The position numbers and the translations under genes are program-made. Below are positions 42,647-51,097 of a stretch of 64,000 nt of DNA, one piece after another (within the stretch, counting starts at the first letter, position 1; every line of letters begins with the position of its first letter). Below the pieces are notes generated by a model. The model had not been told where the DNA came from and did not search any database. It saw only the letters and a program-made list of their open reading frames with translations. The stretch is from Isosphaera sp. (GTDB lineage Bacteria; Planctomycetota; Planctomycetia; Gemmatales; Gemmataceae), in NCBI GenBank assembly GCA_013822345.1, contig PNKH01000009.1:1-64000 (forward strand), written 5' to 3'.

Positions 42647-43809
42647 GACGGGTCTCCGGGCCCGGGCAGGGTGAAGTAGAAGGCGGCCCCGCGGCCCGGC
42701 TCGCCCTCGGCCCAGACCTCCCCGCCGTGCCGGCGGACGACCCGCTGGACGGTGGCCAATCCGACCCCGGTGCCCGGGAACTCGCGGTCCGGGTGGAGCC
42801 GCTGGAACGCCCCGAACAGCTTGTCGGCGTAGGCCATGTCGAACCCGGCCCCGTCGTCCCGGACGCAGAACGCCGCCCGGCCGCGGTGCTCCTCCCGCCC
42901 GAACTCGATCGCCGCCTCCGGCCGCCGGGACGTGAACTTCCAGGCGTTCCCGAGCAGGTTCTCGAGGACCACCCGGACGAGCCGGGGGTCGGCGTCGACG
43001 GCCAGGCCGGGCCGGGCGGTGAACGCGACCCGGCGGCCGGGGTCCCGCTGCCGCAACTCGCCGACGACGGCTTCCGCCATCGCGGTCAGGTCGACCCGCT
43101 CGCGGCACATCTCGGCCCGGCTCACCCGGGACAGGTTCAGCAGGTCGTCGATCAACTGACCCATCCGTTGGGTCCCGGCCCGGACCCGCGTCAGGTAGTG
43201 GCGCCCCTGGTCGTCGAGCCGGTCGGCGTAGGCGTCCAGAAGTTCTCGGCTGAACCCGTCGATCGCCCGGAGCGGGGCCCGCAGGTCGTGGGAGACCGAG
43301 TAGCAGAACGCCTCCAGTTCCCGGTTGGCGGCGGCCAGCTCGCGGTTCGCCTCGCGCAACTCCCGGTTGGCGGCGGCGAGGTCGGCCGTGCGGGCGGCCA
43401 CTCGCTCCTCGAGCGCGGCGTTCGCCCACCGCAACTCGTCCCGGGAGCGCAACCGGTTTGTGTGGTCCTCGATCGCCAGCAGGACCATCGGGGCCGGGTC
43501 GTCGTCCCCGCGGACCACCCGGGCGCTCAGTACGAGTTGCCGGCGGCCGAGCCCGGGGAACTCGTGGTCGACCTCCAACCCCTCGAAGTGCACACCGGTC
43601 GGGATCACCCGTTCGAGTAGCCCCCGGAGGGCCGGGATGTCCCATCGCCCCCCGCCCAGGTCGTGCAACCGGCGGCCCTCGGTCCCGGCCGGTTCGCCGG
43701 GGAAGCTGTGGTAGAACGGGGCGTTGGCCGCGATCACCCGCAGCCCCGCGTCGAGGACGAGCAGGGGGTGGCGGACCGTCTCGACGATGCTCCGGGCGAA
43801 GGCCCGCAT
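42643..43809 (-). CDS. Soluble PAS-coiled-coil histidine kinase
   Basis: A 388-residue kinase and first gene of the operon. A PAS-like domain occupies about 1-118 ([24 protein letters not shown]), then a strong coiled coil with a repeated [19 protein letters not shown] pattern (about 120-168), the phosphoacceptor helix with His174 ([18 protein letters not shown]) and an ATPase domain ([27 protein letters not shown]). The acceptor box matches bacteriophytochrome-type kinases. ATG at 43809 follows the PAS start; a longer frame reaches 43956 without domain content. Confidence 0.85.
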   Translation of the reverse strand: MRAFARSIVETVRHPLLVLDAGLRVIAANAPFYHSFPGEPAGTEGRRLHDLGGGRWDIPALRGLLERVIPTGVHFEGLEVDHEFPGLGRRQLVLSARVVRGDDDPAPMVLLAIEDHTNRLRSRDELRWANAALEERVAARTADLAAANRELREANRELAAANRELEAFCYSVSHDLRAPLRAIDGFSRELLDAYADRLDDQGRHYLTRVRAGTQRMGQLIDDLLNLSRVSRAEMCRERVDLTAMAEAVVGELRQRDPGRRVAFTARPGLAVDADPRLVRVVLENLLGNAWKFTSRRPEAAIEFGREEHRGRAAFCVRDDGAGFDMAYADKLFGAFQRLHPDREFPGTGVGLATVQRVVRRHGGEVWAEGEPGRGAAFYFTLPGPGDPS

Positions 43810-44795
43810 GGCGCTCCCGGCCGGGGGGTTGAGAGGTTGCCGGGCGACCCACGCCGGCGCGACCTGCGGCAAGCACGAGGTCGCATCGGTCGTCCCCGAT
43901 GATGATATAGGACAGGAAGTGATTCGAGGATGTCTTTCGCCCCCCCGCGAGATCATCGCACGTGGCTCCTGCCCCGCCTCAGGTATCCAGACGACACCGC
44001 GTCACGCGCCGGCCCGCGGGCCGGGCGGGTCCGAAGCCCCGCTCACTCGTCGCGCAACACGGCAGGAGGTCGCATCCGCCTCGGCCTCCGTCGCGTGCCG
44101 GGCGGAGTCGAAGTACGTCCCGCCGGGTCGACGAGCCCGAGACCCTCGCCCGGGGGCACCCGAAACCGTGCCTTTGCCCGGGCTGGTACGACTCCCCCGG
44201 GACGCTCCGCGATCCGACTCATCGGACCGCCCAAGCCCGCTTTCGTCCCACGTCTCCGAGATCCTGTCACCGGAGGCCTCGTTACTCTTCACTCGTTCCG
44301 CAGGGTGAGCAGCTCTTCGCCGCCCGGCAAGATCGGATCAGTTCCGACCGGTAGGCGACGGAACGAGGGTTCGCGACACGGCGAGAGGCCGGCTGGACCG
44401 GCCGGCCGCCGTGACGAAGCGCTCGGCATTCATCTTCACCACGGCGCTGCGGAGAAACTAACTCTGTCAGGTGCTCCGCGGGTTCCCCCGACGAACGACA
44501 CCCAACCACCGCTCGGAAGGACCCGAGACGCCGACCGGGCGGCCCGGGCCAAGCCGGCGACCGTCCCCGCCGTCCCCGGGCGAGTCGGAAAGCAAGACTG
44601 TCCCGGACTACGACCATTTCGGGTGAGGGCGGGTGGGCGGCGGTCGCGAGACCGGCCCGGGCCGACCCGGGTCGGGGTCGGGGGACACCCGACAGGTCGT
44701 GACGGTCACCGGCACCGCGTGGCAGGATTTGACAGCACGCGAATCGGTGTTATTTTGTACACGTCGCCACGGGTGGCGACGCGAGGCCGACAGGT
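43810..44795. other. Large gene-poor divergent region in the element
   Basis: Nearly 1 kb between the leftward phosphorelay operon and the rightward QueC-like module. Several overlapping frames of 75-300 codons exist, but their codon use and content look random and they contradict each other. A weak leftward -10 candidate (TATATCAT on the minus strand near 43901-43910) precedes the kinase gene, and a good rightward promoter lies at 44729-44756. No structured RNA was identified. Confidence 0.45.
44729..44756 (+). promoter_or_regulatory. Sigma-70-type promoter of the QueC-like module
   Basis: TTGACA at 44729-44734 is separated by 16 bases from TATTTT at 44751-44756, in an otherwise GC-rich region. 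It points at the short ORF starting at 44796, giving a leader of about 33 bases. This is the only near-consensus promoter I found in the element. Confidence 0.65.
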
Positions 44796-45023
44796 ATGGG
44801 TCACGTCCGGCTGGGCACCCTCTCGCACACCGTGAAGTGGGTGCGGGTAGTGGGGCTGATCGGGACCCGGGCCGACGCCCGGCGGGTCGCCGCCGACCGC
44901 ACGAGCGAATGGTTCACCTCGTCACCTCCGCCCGACCGACAATCCCGGGAATCGAGCCGAACTCCGCGCCCGGCCGGGGGCGGCTCGGTGTGGCGGCGAA
45001 TCGCCTCCGTCGGGTCGAGGTGA
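44796..45023 (+). CDS. Short Met-Gly ORF duplicating the N-terminus of the next protein
   Basis: A 75-residue ORF. It opens MGHVRLGTLSHTVKWVRVVGLIG, matching the next gene's MGHVRLGPLPATRKWDQVVALIG at 16 of 23 positions, and then diverges into low-complexity sequence rich in Ser, Arg and Pro. It stops three bases before the next ATG. It may be a truncated duplicate, or a short peptide that shares the N-terminal recognition sequence of the partner protein. The promoter at 44729 lies directly upstream, so it is probably transcribed. I cannot tell whether the tail is functional. Confidence 0.55.
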   Translation: MGHVRLGTLSHTVKWVRVVGLIGTRADARRVAADRTSEWFTSSPPPDRQSRESSRTPRPAGGGSVWRRIASVGSR

Positions 45024-45026
45024 GCG

Positions 45027-45818
45027 ATGGGACACGTCCGTCTCGGGCCGCTCCCCGCGACCCGCAAGTGGGACCAGGTCGTCGCCCTGATCGGCGGCGG
45101 GGCGGCCGCCGCCCAGCTCGCCACCGCCACCATGACCGCCGCCGAGCGCGGGCTGAAGGCGGCGGCCGACGACCCCGGTGTCCTGGAGGCCGTGTGGCTC
45201 CTGGTCCGCATCCCGCTCGCCGCCCGCTCTCCCGACTTCACCGCCGCCCTGCGGAAGATCGGGTTGGACGTGCCCGACGGCCCGGGGCTGGTGGACGTCG
45301 CCGTCGCCCTGACCGCCGCCGTGGACACCGCCCTGCCGGACGGCCGCGGTCGGACGGACCTCGGGGAGATGGCCCAGACCGCCGCCGTCGAGACGGTGAA
45401 CGCGACGGTCGGGCCGCGGGCCGCGTCCCTGTGGGGGGCGGGACCCGACGAAGTGCGGGCGGCGTTCGCCGCGCTCGCGACCCCGGCCCAGTTCGGGGCG
45501 CTCGCCCGCCGGTTCTTCGCCCGGTTCGCCTTCAAGTACCTGAACTACTTCGTCAGCAAGGCCCTCCCCCGGCACGTCGGCGAAGGCGAGCGGTTCCGCA
45601 CCGTGGCCGAGCAGTCCCGGTTCACCGACGCCCTCCGCACCCACTGCCACGAGGCCACGAAGGTCGTCGAGGTGTTCGCCGGGGAGTGGTTCTCGAAACA
45701 CCGGTACGAGTCCGGCGGGGACATCACCCGCGAGGAGGCCCGCGGGTTCCTGGGGTACGCCGTCGCCGTCAAGCTGACCGGTGAGTTCCTCCGGCGGGAG
45801 GGCCGCCGTGGCGCGTGA
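45027..45818 (+). CDS. Met-Gly-starting helical partner of a QueC-like enzyme (QatB-like role proposed)
   Basis: A 263-residue, largely helical protein without signal or membrane segments. It starts MGHVRLGPL, so methionine removal would leave an N-terminal glycine. Visible segments are GGGAAAAQLATATMTAAERGL, RTDLGEMAQTAAVETVNA and FARFAFKYLNYFVSKALPRHVG. I recognise no named domain. The layout (Gly-start helical protein directly followed by a QueC-like enzyme) parallels QatB/QatC of the Qat defence system, where the QueC-like enzyme is thought to act on its neighbour's N-terminus. A GAGGTG ribosome site precedes the ATG. It overlaps the next gene. Confidence 0.75.
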   Translation: MGHVRLGPLPATRKWDQVVALIGGGAAAAQLATATMTAAERGLKAAADDPGVLEAVWLLVRIPLAARSPDFTAALRKIGLDVPDGPGLVDVAVALTAAVDTALPDGRGRTDLGEMAQTAAVETVNATVGPRAASLWGAGPDEVRAAFAALATPAQFGALARRFFARFAFKYLNYFVSKALPRHVGEGERFRTVAEQSRFTDALRTHCHEATKVVEVFAGEWFSKHRYESGGDITREEARGFLGYAVAVKLTGEFLRREGRRGA

Positions 45819-47943
45819 GCGAGCCGTCCTCTGCGGCGGGGCGTACGGCCGCGGCCTGCCGGAGCGACCGCGTCAGGTCGAGCTGAACATCTACGGCCGC
45901 GGGGCGAACGTCCACATCGGGCTGGAGGCGGTCCGCCGGGCGCTGTGGACGGACCTCCCGCCGGTCCTCCGCGACCTGCTCGACGTGGCCGTGTACGTGT
46001 ACGCCGCCGACCAGGCGGTCCCGCGGGCGGACGGCGGGCGGGTGGACGGGCCGGAGGTCGGGGCCGGGTGGCGGCGGTCGTTGCGGTTCCGAGTCCCCGT
46101 CCGGGAGCCCGACCGGTGGAACTCCCATCCGGTCCGGGCGGCGCTGGTGTCGGCCCTCAGCTTCCTTTCCGAGGACGAGTACCGGTTCGAGTTCTGCCAC
46201 CTTCGTAAGGACACCGCGCTGGACGGGTTCATCGACTTCGACACAACCCCGTTCGCGGGGGTGGTCGAGGAGGTGGTGATGTTCTCCGGCGGGCTGGACT
46301 CGCTGGCCGGGGCCGTCACCGAGGCGGTCGTCGGGGGCCGGCAGGTGCTGCTGGTCCACCACCGGTCGAGTGACAAGCTGGCCCCGCACCACAACCGATT
46401 GGTGCGAGCGCTCAAAGCGGCTTCGGGCGCTCGCGCGCCGCTCCACTTCGCCCTCCTGGCGAACAAGGCGAAGCGGCTGGGGCGGGAGTTCACCCAGCGG
46501 ACCCGGTCGTTCCTGTTCGCCGCCCTCGGGGCGGTGTTCGCCCGGATGACCGGGCTTGACCGCCTGCGGTTCTACGAGAACGGGGTCACCAGCCTGAACC
46601 TCCCGCCGTCGGCGCAGGTGGTCGGGGCGCGGGCGTCGCGGACTACCCACCCGCGGGTGTTGGCCGGGTTCGGGCGGCTGCTCACCGCGCTGTTCGACCG
46701 GCCGTTCGCGGTCGAGAACCCGTTCCAGTGGGACACCAAGACCGACGTGGTCAAGCGGATCGCGGACGCCGGGGCCGCGGGCCTGATCGGGCGGTCGATC
46801 AGTTGCGGACACACATGGGAGATGAAGTCGAAGATCCACACCCATTGCGGGGTGTGCTCGCAGTGCATCGACCGGCGGTTCGCGGTCCTGGCCGCGGGAC
46901 AGGCGGACCACGACCCCGTAAAAGGCTACGCGGTGGAGCTGCTGACCGGGGACCGCCGGGACGAGGAGCAGAAGACGATGGTGGCCGGGTATCTGGACCT
47001 GGCGGCCCGGGTGGAGCGGATGGGGCCTGCCGAGTTCTTCGCCCACTTCGGGGAGGTGGCCCGGGCGCTGCCGCACCTGGGCCTGCCGGCAGCGGCGGGG
47101 GCGGCGCGGGTATTCGAGTTGTACCGCAAACACGCCCGGCAGGTGAACGGGGTGATCGATGACGCGATCGCGGCGCACTGCCGGTCGATCCGGACACGGA
47201 CCCTTTCGCCAAATTGCTTGCTCCGGCTCGTGTACGACGACGGGGCCGGGGACGTGCCCGCCCGCGCTGAGCCGGTACGCCCGGCCGGGAACTACTTCCT
47301 CCGACGGTGCCGGGTTTGGGTCGGTCGGTATCTCGGCGGAGAGGAAGCGGTCTACCTGCCGGAGCGCGGCCTGGAATACCTGCACATCCTGTTTGCGTCG
47401 CCGGGTCGGACGTTCACGGCGTCGGAACTCGCTGCTAGAGTCGCGTGTCGCCCGACCCCAACCGCGGCACGTGGGGTGAGTGCGGCCGAGGCACAAGACG
47501 CGGGGGTGGGGGTCGTCCGGTCCCCACTGGCCGACGACACTTTGGACGACGAAGCGGTCGAGGCCCTGCGGTCCCGTCTCGCGGAGATCGAGGAGCGCCG
47601 GCCGGAGGTCGAGGCGAGCAACGAGCCGGGACGGCTGGAACTCCTGGACGAACTCGATGCCGAACTGCGAAACATCCGGAACCGGCTCGGCCGTGACCTC
47701 GGTCGGGGCGGCCGTCCCCGGGCGCTCGCCGGCGAGTGGGACCGCGTCCGGAACCGGGTCTGCAACGCGATCAAGCGGGCGATGAAGCAACTCCGCGAGT
47801 ACGACCCACCGCTCGCCGACCACCTTACCCGACCCGTCCTCAACCTGGGGCACACGATCAGCTACGTCCCGAGGACCGACATCCGGTGGGACACCGGTCG
47901 GTGGCCTCCGACCGGAGGAAATCCGGGGCTACACGAAAAGTAG
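45808..47943 (+). CDS. QueC-like PP-loop enzyme with C-terminal helical extension
   Basis: A 711-residue protein. The ATP-pyrophosphatase signature SGGLDSLAG is at 160-168, followed by RTRSFLFAAL (232-241), ENPFQWDTKTDVVKRIADAG (303-322) and a zinc site of four cysteines, Cys333, 347, 350 and 353 (CGVCSQC), all in QueC order. QueC makes 7-cyano-7-deazaguanine; QueC-like enzymes of Qat and type IV CBASS instead serve defence. An N-terminal region of about 150 residues and a C-terminal 350-residue region are extra; the latter ends with GRPR...RNRVCNAIKRAMKQL...DPPLADHL, a helical module seen fused to various regulatory proteins. GTG at 45808 follows GGGAGGG by five bases; an upstream GTG at 45781 is possible. 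Confidence 0.8.
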   Translation: MARERAVLCGGAYGRGLPERPRQVELNIYGRGANVHIGLEAVRRALWTDLPPVLRDLLDVAVYVYAADQAVPRADGGRVDGPEVGAGWRRSLRFRVPVREPDRWNSHPVRAALVSALSFLSEDEYRFEFCHLRKDTALDGFIDFDTTPFAGVVEEVVMFSGGLDSLAGAVTEAVVGGRQVLLVHHRSSDKLAPHHNRLVRALKAASGARAPLHFALLANKAKRLGREFTQRTRSFLFAALGAVFARMTGLDRLRFYENGVTSLNLPPSAQVVGARASRTTHPRVLAGFGRLLTALFDRPFAVENPFQWDTKTDVVKRIADAGAAGLIGRSISCGHTWEMKSKIHTHCGVCSQCIDRRFAVLAAGQADHDPVKGYAVELLTGDRRDEEQKTMVAGYLDLAARVERMGPAEFFAHFGEVARALPHLGLPAAAGAARVFELYRKHARQVNGVIDDAIAAHCRSIRTRTLSPNCLLRLVYDDGAGDVPARAEPVRPAGNYFLRRCRVWVGRYLGGEEAVYLPERGLEYLHILFASPGRTFTASELAARVACRPTPTAARGVSAAEAQDAGVGVVRSPLADDTLDDEAVEALRSRLAEIEERRPEVEASNEPGRLELLDELDAELRNIRNRLGRDLGRGGRPRALAGEWDRVRNRVCNAIKRAMKQLREYDPPLADHLTRPVLNLGHTISYVPRTDIRWDTGRWPPTGGNPGLHEK

Positions 47944-48087
47944 CCCCCGCTACGCCGGACGTATCGCCTCTGCTCCCGAGGCGTGGCCCGGCGCGACATG
48001 ACCCGCCTCCCGCCGTCAGGCGGCCGACCACCCCGTGAAGTCCCCCGCCGGGCCGACTTCGCGGGGTGACTCGTTCCCGGAGGCGTC

Positions 48088-48294
48088 ATGCCCGGTCCGA
48101 CGGATCACCTCTCAGCCCCCGCGCGGCCGCCCGGCTCACCCTGGCCTATCCCCGATGCGGCGAAGTTCCTGACCGTCAGCGAGCGGCACCTGCAACGGCT
48201 CCTCAACGCCGGCAAGGTGCGCTCCGTTCGGCTCGGCCGGCGGCGGCTCCTCCCGGACACCGAGGTGCGGCGGCTCGCCGACGAAGGCTGCTGA
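48088..48294 (+). CDS. Excisionase/MerR-type helix-turn-helix protein
   Basis: A 68-residue protein consisting of one winged-helix-type DNA-binding domain: IPDAAKFLTVSERHLQRLL followed by GKVRSVRLGRRRLLP. This is the excisionase (Xis)-like fold that binds arm DNA and directs an integrase toward excision, or represses element genes. GGAGG lies about five bases before the ATG at 48088. It stands just upstream of the primase and integrase, the usual position in planctomycete integrative elements. Confidence 0.85.
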   Translation: MPGPTDHLSAPARPPGSPWPIPDAAKFLTVSERHLQRLLNAGKVRSVRLGRRRLLPDTEVRRLADEGC

Positions 48295-48367
48295 CCACCC
48301 CGACTCGACCGCACGCGGCCGGGACCGGCCCGGCCGCCTCACCGAACCCGACAGGCAGAGAAAAGTC

Positions 48368-50977
48368 ATGGTTCAGAACCACAGGTCAGATCACGGACCG
48401 GACAAGGAAAACCTGACGCCGGTGTCGAAGGCCGCCCCGTGCGCGGTGTGCGGCGGCGACCACAAGTGCTCCCGCGGGGACAGCGGACTGATCATCTGCG
48501 GCCGCCGCGACGGCCCGGTCCCCGGGTTTCGACACCTCGGGGCGGCGAAGGGCGACCCTCAGTTCCACCTGTTCCGCCGCGACGAGGGGGCCGATGCGGC
48601 GCCCGCCCCGGCGCGGAAGCCGAAGCCCACACCGCCCCGCGACTGGGGGGTGGACGCCGCCCGGTACGCCAAGGGCTTCACCGCGGAGGCCCGACAGGAA
48701 CTCGCCTCCCGGCTCGGCCTGCCGCCCGCGGCCTTCGACGCGCTGCCGCTGCTCGGCGTGTCCGGGGGGAGGGCCGCCGGACGGGTGTTCGCCTTCCCCG
48801 AGTGCGACGCGACCGGGCGGGTGGTCGGGATCACCGAGCGGATCCCGGAGCCGGACGGGACGGAGGCGAAGAAGATGCGGTCCGGTGGGGGTCGCGGGCT
48901 GACGGTCCCAAACGGTTGGCGCGACCGGCCCGGGCCGGTGTTGCTGGTCGAGGGGGCGTCCGACACCCTGGCCCTGACCGTGGCCGGACTGGGGGCGGTC
49001 GGCCGGCCGTCGAACACCGGCGGGGTCGAGCACCTCGCCGCGCTGCTCGCCGACCTGCCGGTCGACCGGAAGGTGGTGGTCGTGGGTGAGAACGACCGCA
49101 AGGAGGACGGCTCCTGGCCCGGCCGCGAGGGGTCGGAGCGGGTGGCGTCGACCCTCCGGTCCCGGCTCGGCCGGGGGGTGATGGTGGCCATGCCCCCGGA
49201 CGGGGCGAAGGACGTGCGGGCATGGCTCGTCGACCGGGCCGGAGAAAATCCGAACTGGGCCGCCCTCGGCCGAGAGTTGCTCGGGCTCCTGACCGCGTCG
49301 GCCCAGGTGCCCGCCGGGGGCCGACGGCCGGAGGTCGTCGTCACCACGGCGGAGCACGCGGTGAACGACGCGGCCGCGGCCGCCCTGCCGGCCGCGGAGC
49401 GGGTGTACCAGCGGGGCGGGCTCCTGGTCCACGTCCTGGCCCTCGACGCCCCGACCGCCGGCCCGGCGGCCGTCCGCCAACCCGCCGGGGCGGTCGTGGT
49501 CCGGGAACTCTCCCAGCCGCTGCTGCGGGAGGAGTTCACCCGGGTCGCGGATTGGGTGCGGGTGGTGGAGACGAAGGAGGGGCCCGTGACGGTCCCTACC
49601 CACCCGCCGGGGTGGTGCGTCCAGGCCGTCCACGCCCGCGGCCACTGGCCCGGGGTGCGGAACCTGGAGGCGGTCGTGACCCACCCGATCCTGCTCGCCG
49701 ACGGGTCGCTCCTGGTTGCCGACGGGTATCACCGCCCGACCGGGGTGCTGGTCCGGCTCCCGCCGGGGCTCCGGCTCGCGGTCGCGGACGCCCCGACCCG
49801 GGCGGACGTGGCCGCCGCCGTGAAGCTGCTGTTCGACGCGGTGTGCGACTTCCCGTTCGAGCGGCCGGAGCACCGGGGGGCGTGGCTGGCCGGGCTCCTC
49901 ACCCCGCTCGCCTGGTTCGCGTTCGACGGGCCGTCCCCGTTCTACCTGATCGACGGGAACGTCCGCGGGGTGGGGAAGGGGCTGCTCGCCGACGCGATCG
50001 CCATTCCGGTCCTCGGCCGCCGGTTCTCGGCCATGTCCTACACCGCCGACCGGGACGAGCTGCGGAAGCGGATCACGAGCGTCGCGGCCGAGGGGGAGCG
50101 GATGGTGTTGCTCGACAACCTGGCCGGGCCGGTCGGGAACGACCAGCTCGACGCGGCCCTGACCGCCGACCGCTGGAAGGACCGATTGTTGGGCGGGAAC
50201 AGGGTGTTCGACGGCCCGCTGAACGTGGTCTGGTACGGGACCGGGAACAACTGCGAGCTGCGGGCCGACACCAGCCGGCGGACCTGCCACGTCCGGCTGG
50301 AGTCCCCGGCCGAGCGGCCGGAGGAGCGGGCCGGGTTCCGGCACCCGCACCTCCGACAGCACCTCCGCCGGCACCGCGACGCGCTGCTCTCGGCGGCCCT
50401 CACCATCCTCCGGGGGTGGGTGACGGCCGGGCGCCCGCGGCACGGGCTGCCGCCGTGGGGGAGCTACGAGTCCTGGTCCGAGGTGGTGCGGGAGGCGGTG
50501 GTCTGGGCGGGGGAGCCAGACCCGGGGCTGACCCGGGTGGCGCTCCAGACGGCGGCCGACCGGAACGCCCTGGCGATGACGGTGCTGCTCAACGGCCTCC
50601 GGCGGATCGACCCCGACCGGCAGGGGCTGACGGCGTCTGGGATCGTCGAGGCGGCGAAGACGCACCCGGACCTGCGGGCGGCGGTCGAGGACCTGGCCGG
50701 GCGGTTGGACACCCGCCCGCTCGGGTACGCTCTGCGGTCGTTCGCCCGCCGGAACTTCGACGGGCTGTTCCTGGACAACGCGGCCACCACGGGGCAGGGG
50801 GTGCGGTGGGCCGCGTACCCGATCACCGAGTTCCGGTCCCGACCGACATCACCCCCATCACCCCCATCGCCACCGACACCGCCCGGGGGCGATGGTGGCG
50901 ACGGTGACGATGCCCCGGGCCGCGCCCCGCAGTCCGGGCGGCTGTTCGAGACGGACGGCGGCAGGCTGCCGGACTGA
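48368..50977 (+). CDS. TOPRIM primase/helicase-like replication protein
   Basis: An 869-residue protein. An N-terminal zinc finger (Cys25, Cys28, Cys34, Cys44; CAVCGGDHKC) precedes a TOPRIM domain with LLVEGASDTLAL (Glu195) and VGENDRKEDG (239-248). The C-terminal half holds an ATPase-like core with GNVRGVGKG (P-loop variant) and LLDNLAG, as in phage and plasmid primase-helicases. It probably replicates the excised element. The tail is low complexity with repeated SPP and GGD units, encoded by CACCCCCAT repeats near 50850-50900. Codon use and GC match the rest of the element. The integrase begins 120 bases downstream. Confidence 0.85.
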   Translation: MVQNHRSDHGPDKENLTPVSKAAPCAVCGGDHKCSRGDSGLIICGRRDGPVPGFRHLGAAKGDPQFHLFRRDEGADAAPAPARKPKPTPPRDWGVDAARYAKGFTAEARQELASRLGLPPAAFDALPLLGVSGGRAAGRVFAFPECDATGRVVGITERIPEPDGTEAKKMRSGGGRGLTVPNGWRDRPGPVLLVEGASDTLALTVAGLGAVGRPSNTGGVEHLAALLADLPVDRKVVVVGENDRKEDGSWPGREGSERVASTLRSRLGRGVMVAMPPDGAKDVRAWLVDRAGENPNWAALGRELLGLLTASAQVPAGGRRPEVVVTTAEHAVNDAAAAALPAAERVYQRGGLLVHVLALDAPTAGPAAVRQPAGAVVVRELSQPLLREEFTRVADWVRVVETKEGPVTVPTHPPGWCVQAVHARGHWPGVRNLEAVVTHPILLADGSLLVADGYHRPTGVLVRLPPGLRLAVADAPTRADVAAAVKLLFDAVCDFPFERPEHRGAWLAGLLTPLAWFAFDGPSPFYLIDGNVRGVGKGLLADAIAIPVLGRRFSAMSYTADRDELRKRITSVAAEGERMVLLDNLAGPVGNDQLDAALTADRWKDRLLGGNRVFDGPLNVVWYGTGNNCELRADTSRRTCHVRLESPAERPEERAGFRHPHLRQHLRRHRDALLSAALTILRGWVTAGRPRHGLPPWGSYESWSEVVREAVVWAGEPDPGLTRVALQTAADRNALAMTVLLNGLRRIDPDRQGLTASGIVEAAKTHPDLRAAVEDLAGRLDTRPLGYALRSFARRNFDGLFLDNAATTGQGVRWAAYPITEFRSRPTSPPSPPSPPTPPGGDGGDGDDAPGRAPQSGRLFETDGGRLPD

Positions 50978-51097
50978 CGCTTCCGCTGCCCGCCGGCTCC
51001 CGAGGTGGAGCGGTCCGGGCGAATGAGGTACGATACCCCACCCCTGACCGGCCGGGACCACAACACGCCCGGCCGATCTCCCCCAGGACCCTTCCCG

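Noticed and set aside
43930-44835. 300-codon frame in the gene-poor region
   Set aside because: Composition is random-looking (Arg/Pro/Ser-rich) and other frames across it are equally long, as expected at this GC content.
44796-47943. A complete QatABCD system
   Set aside because: No QatA-like ATPase and no TatD-like nuclease are encoded nearby, and the partner protein does not show recognisable QatB sequence. Only the QatB/QatC-type arrangement is claimed.
45808-47943. Housekeeping QueC for queuosine synthesis
   Set aside because: The protein is three times the normal length, has large extra domains, and lies in a mobile element without queD, queE or queF.
50840-50910. Possible CRISPR or tandem repeat near the primase end
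   Set aside because: The CACCCCCAT units are short, adjacent and encode Pro-Ser repeats in frame; there are no spacers.
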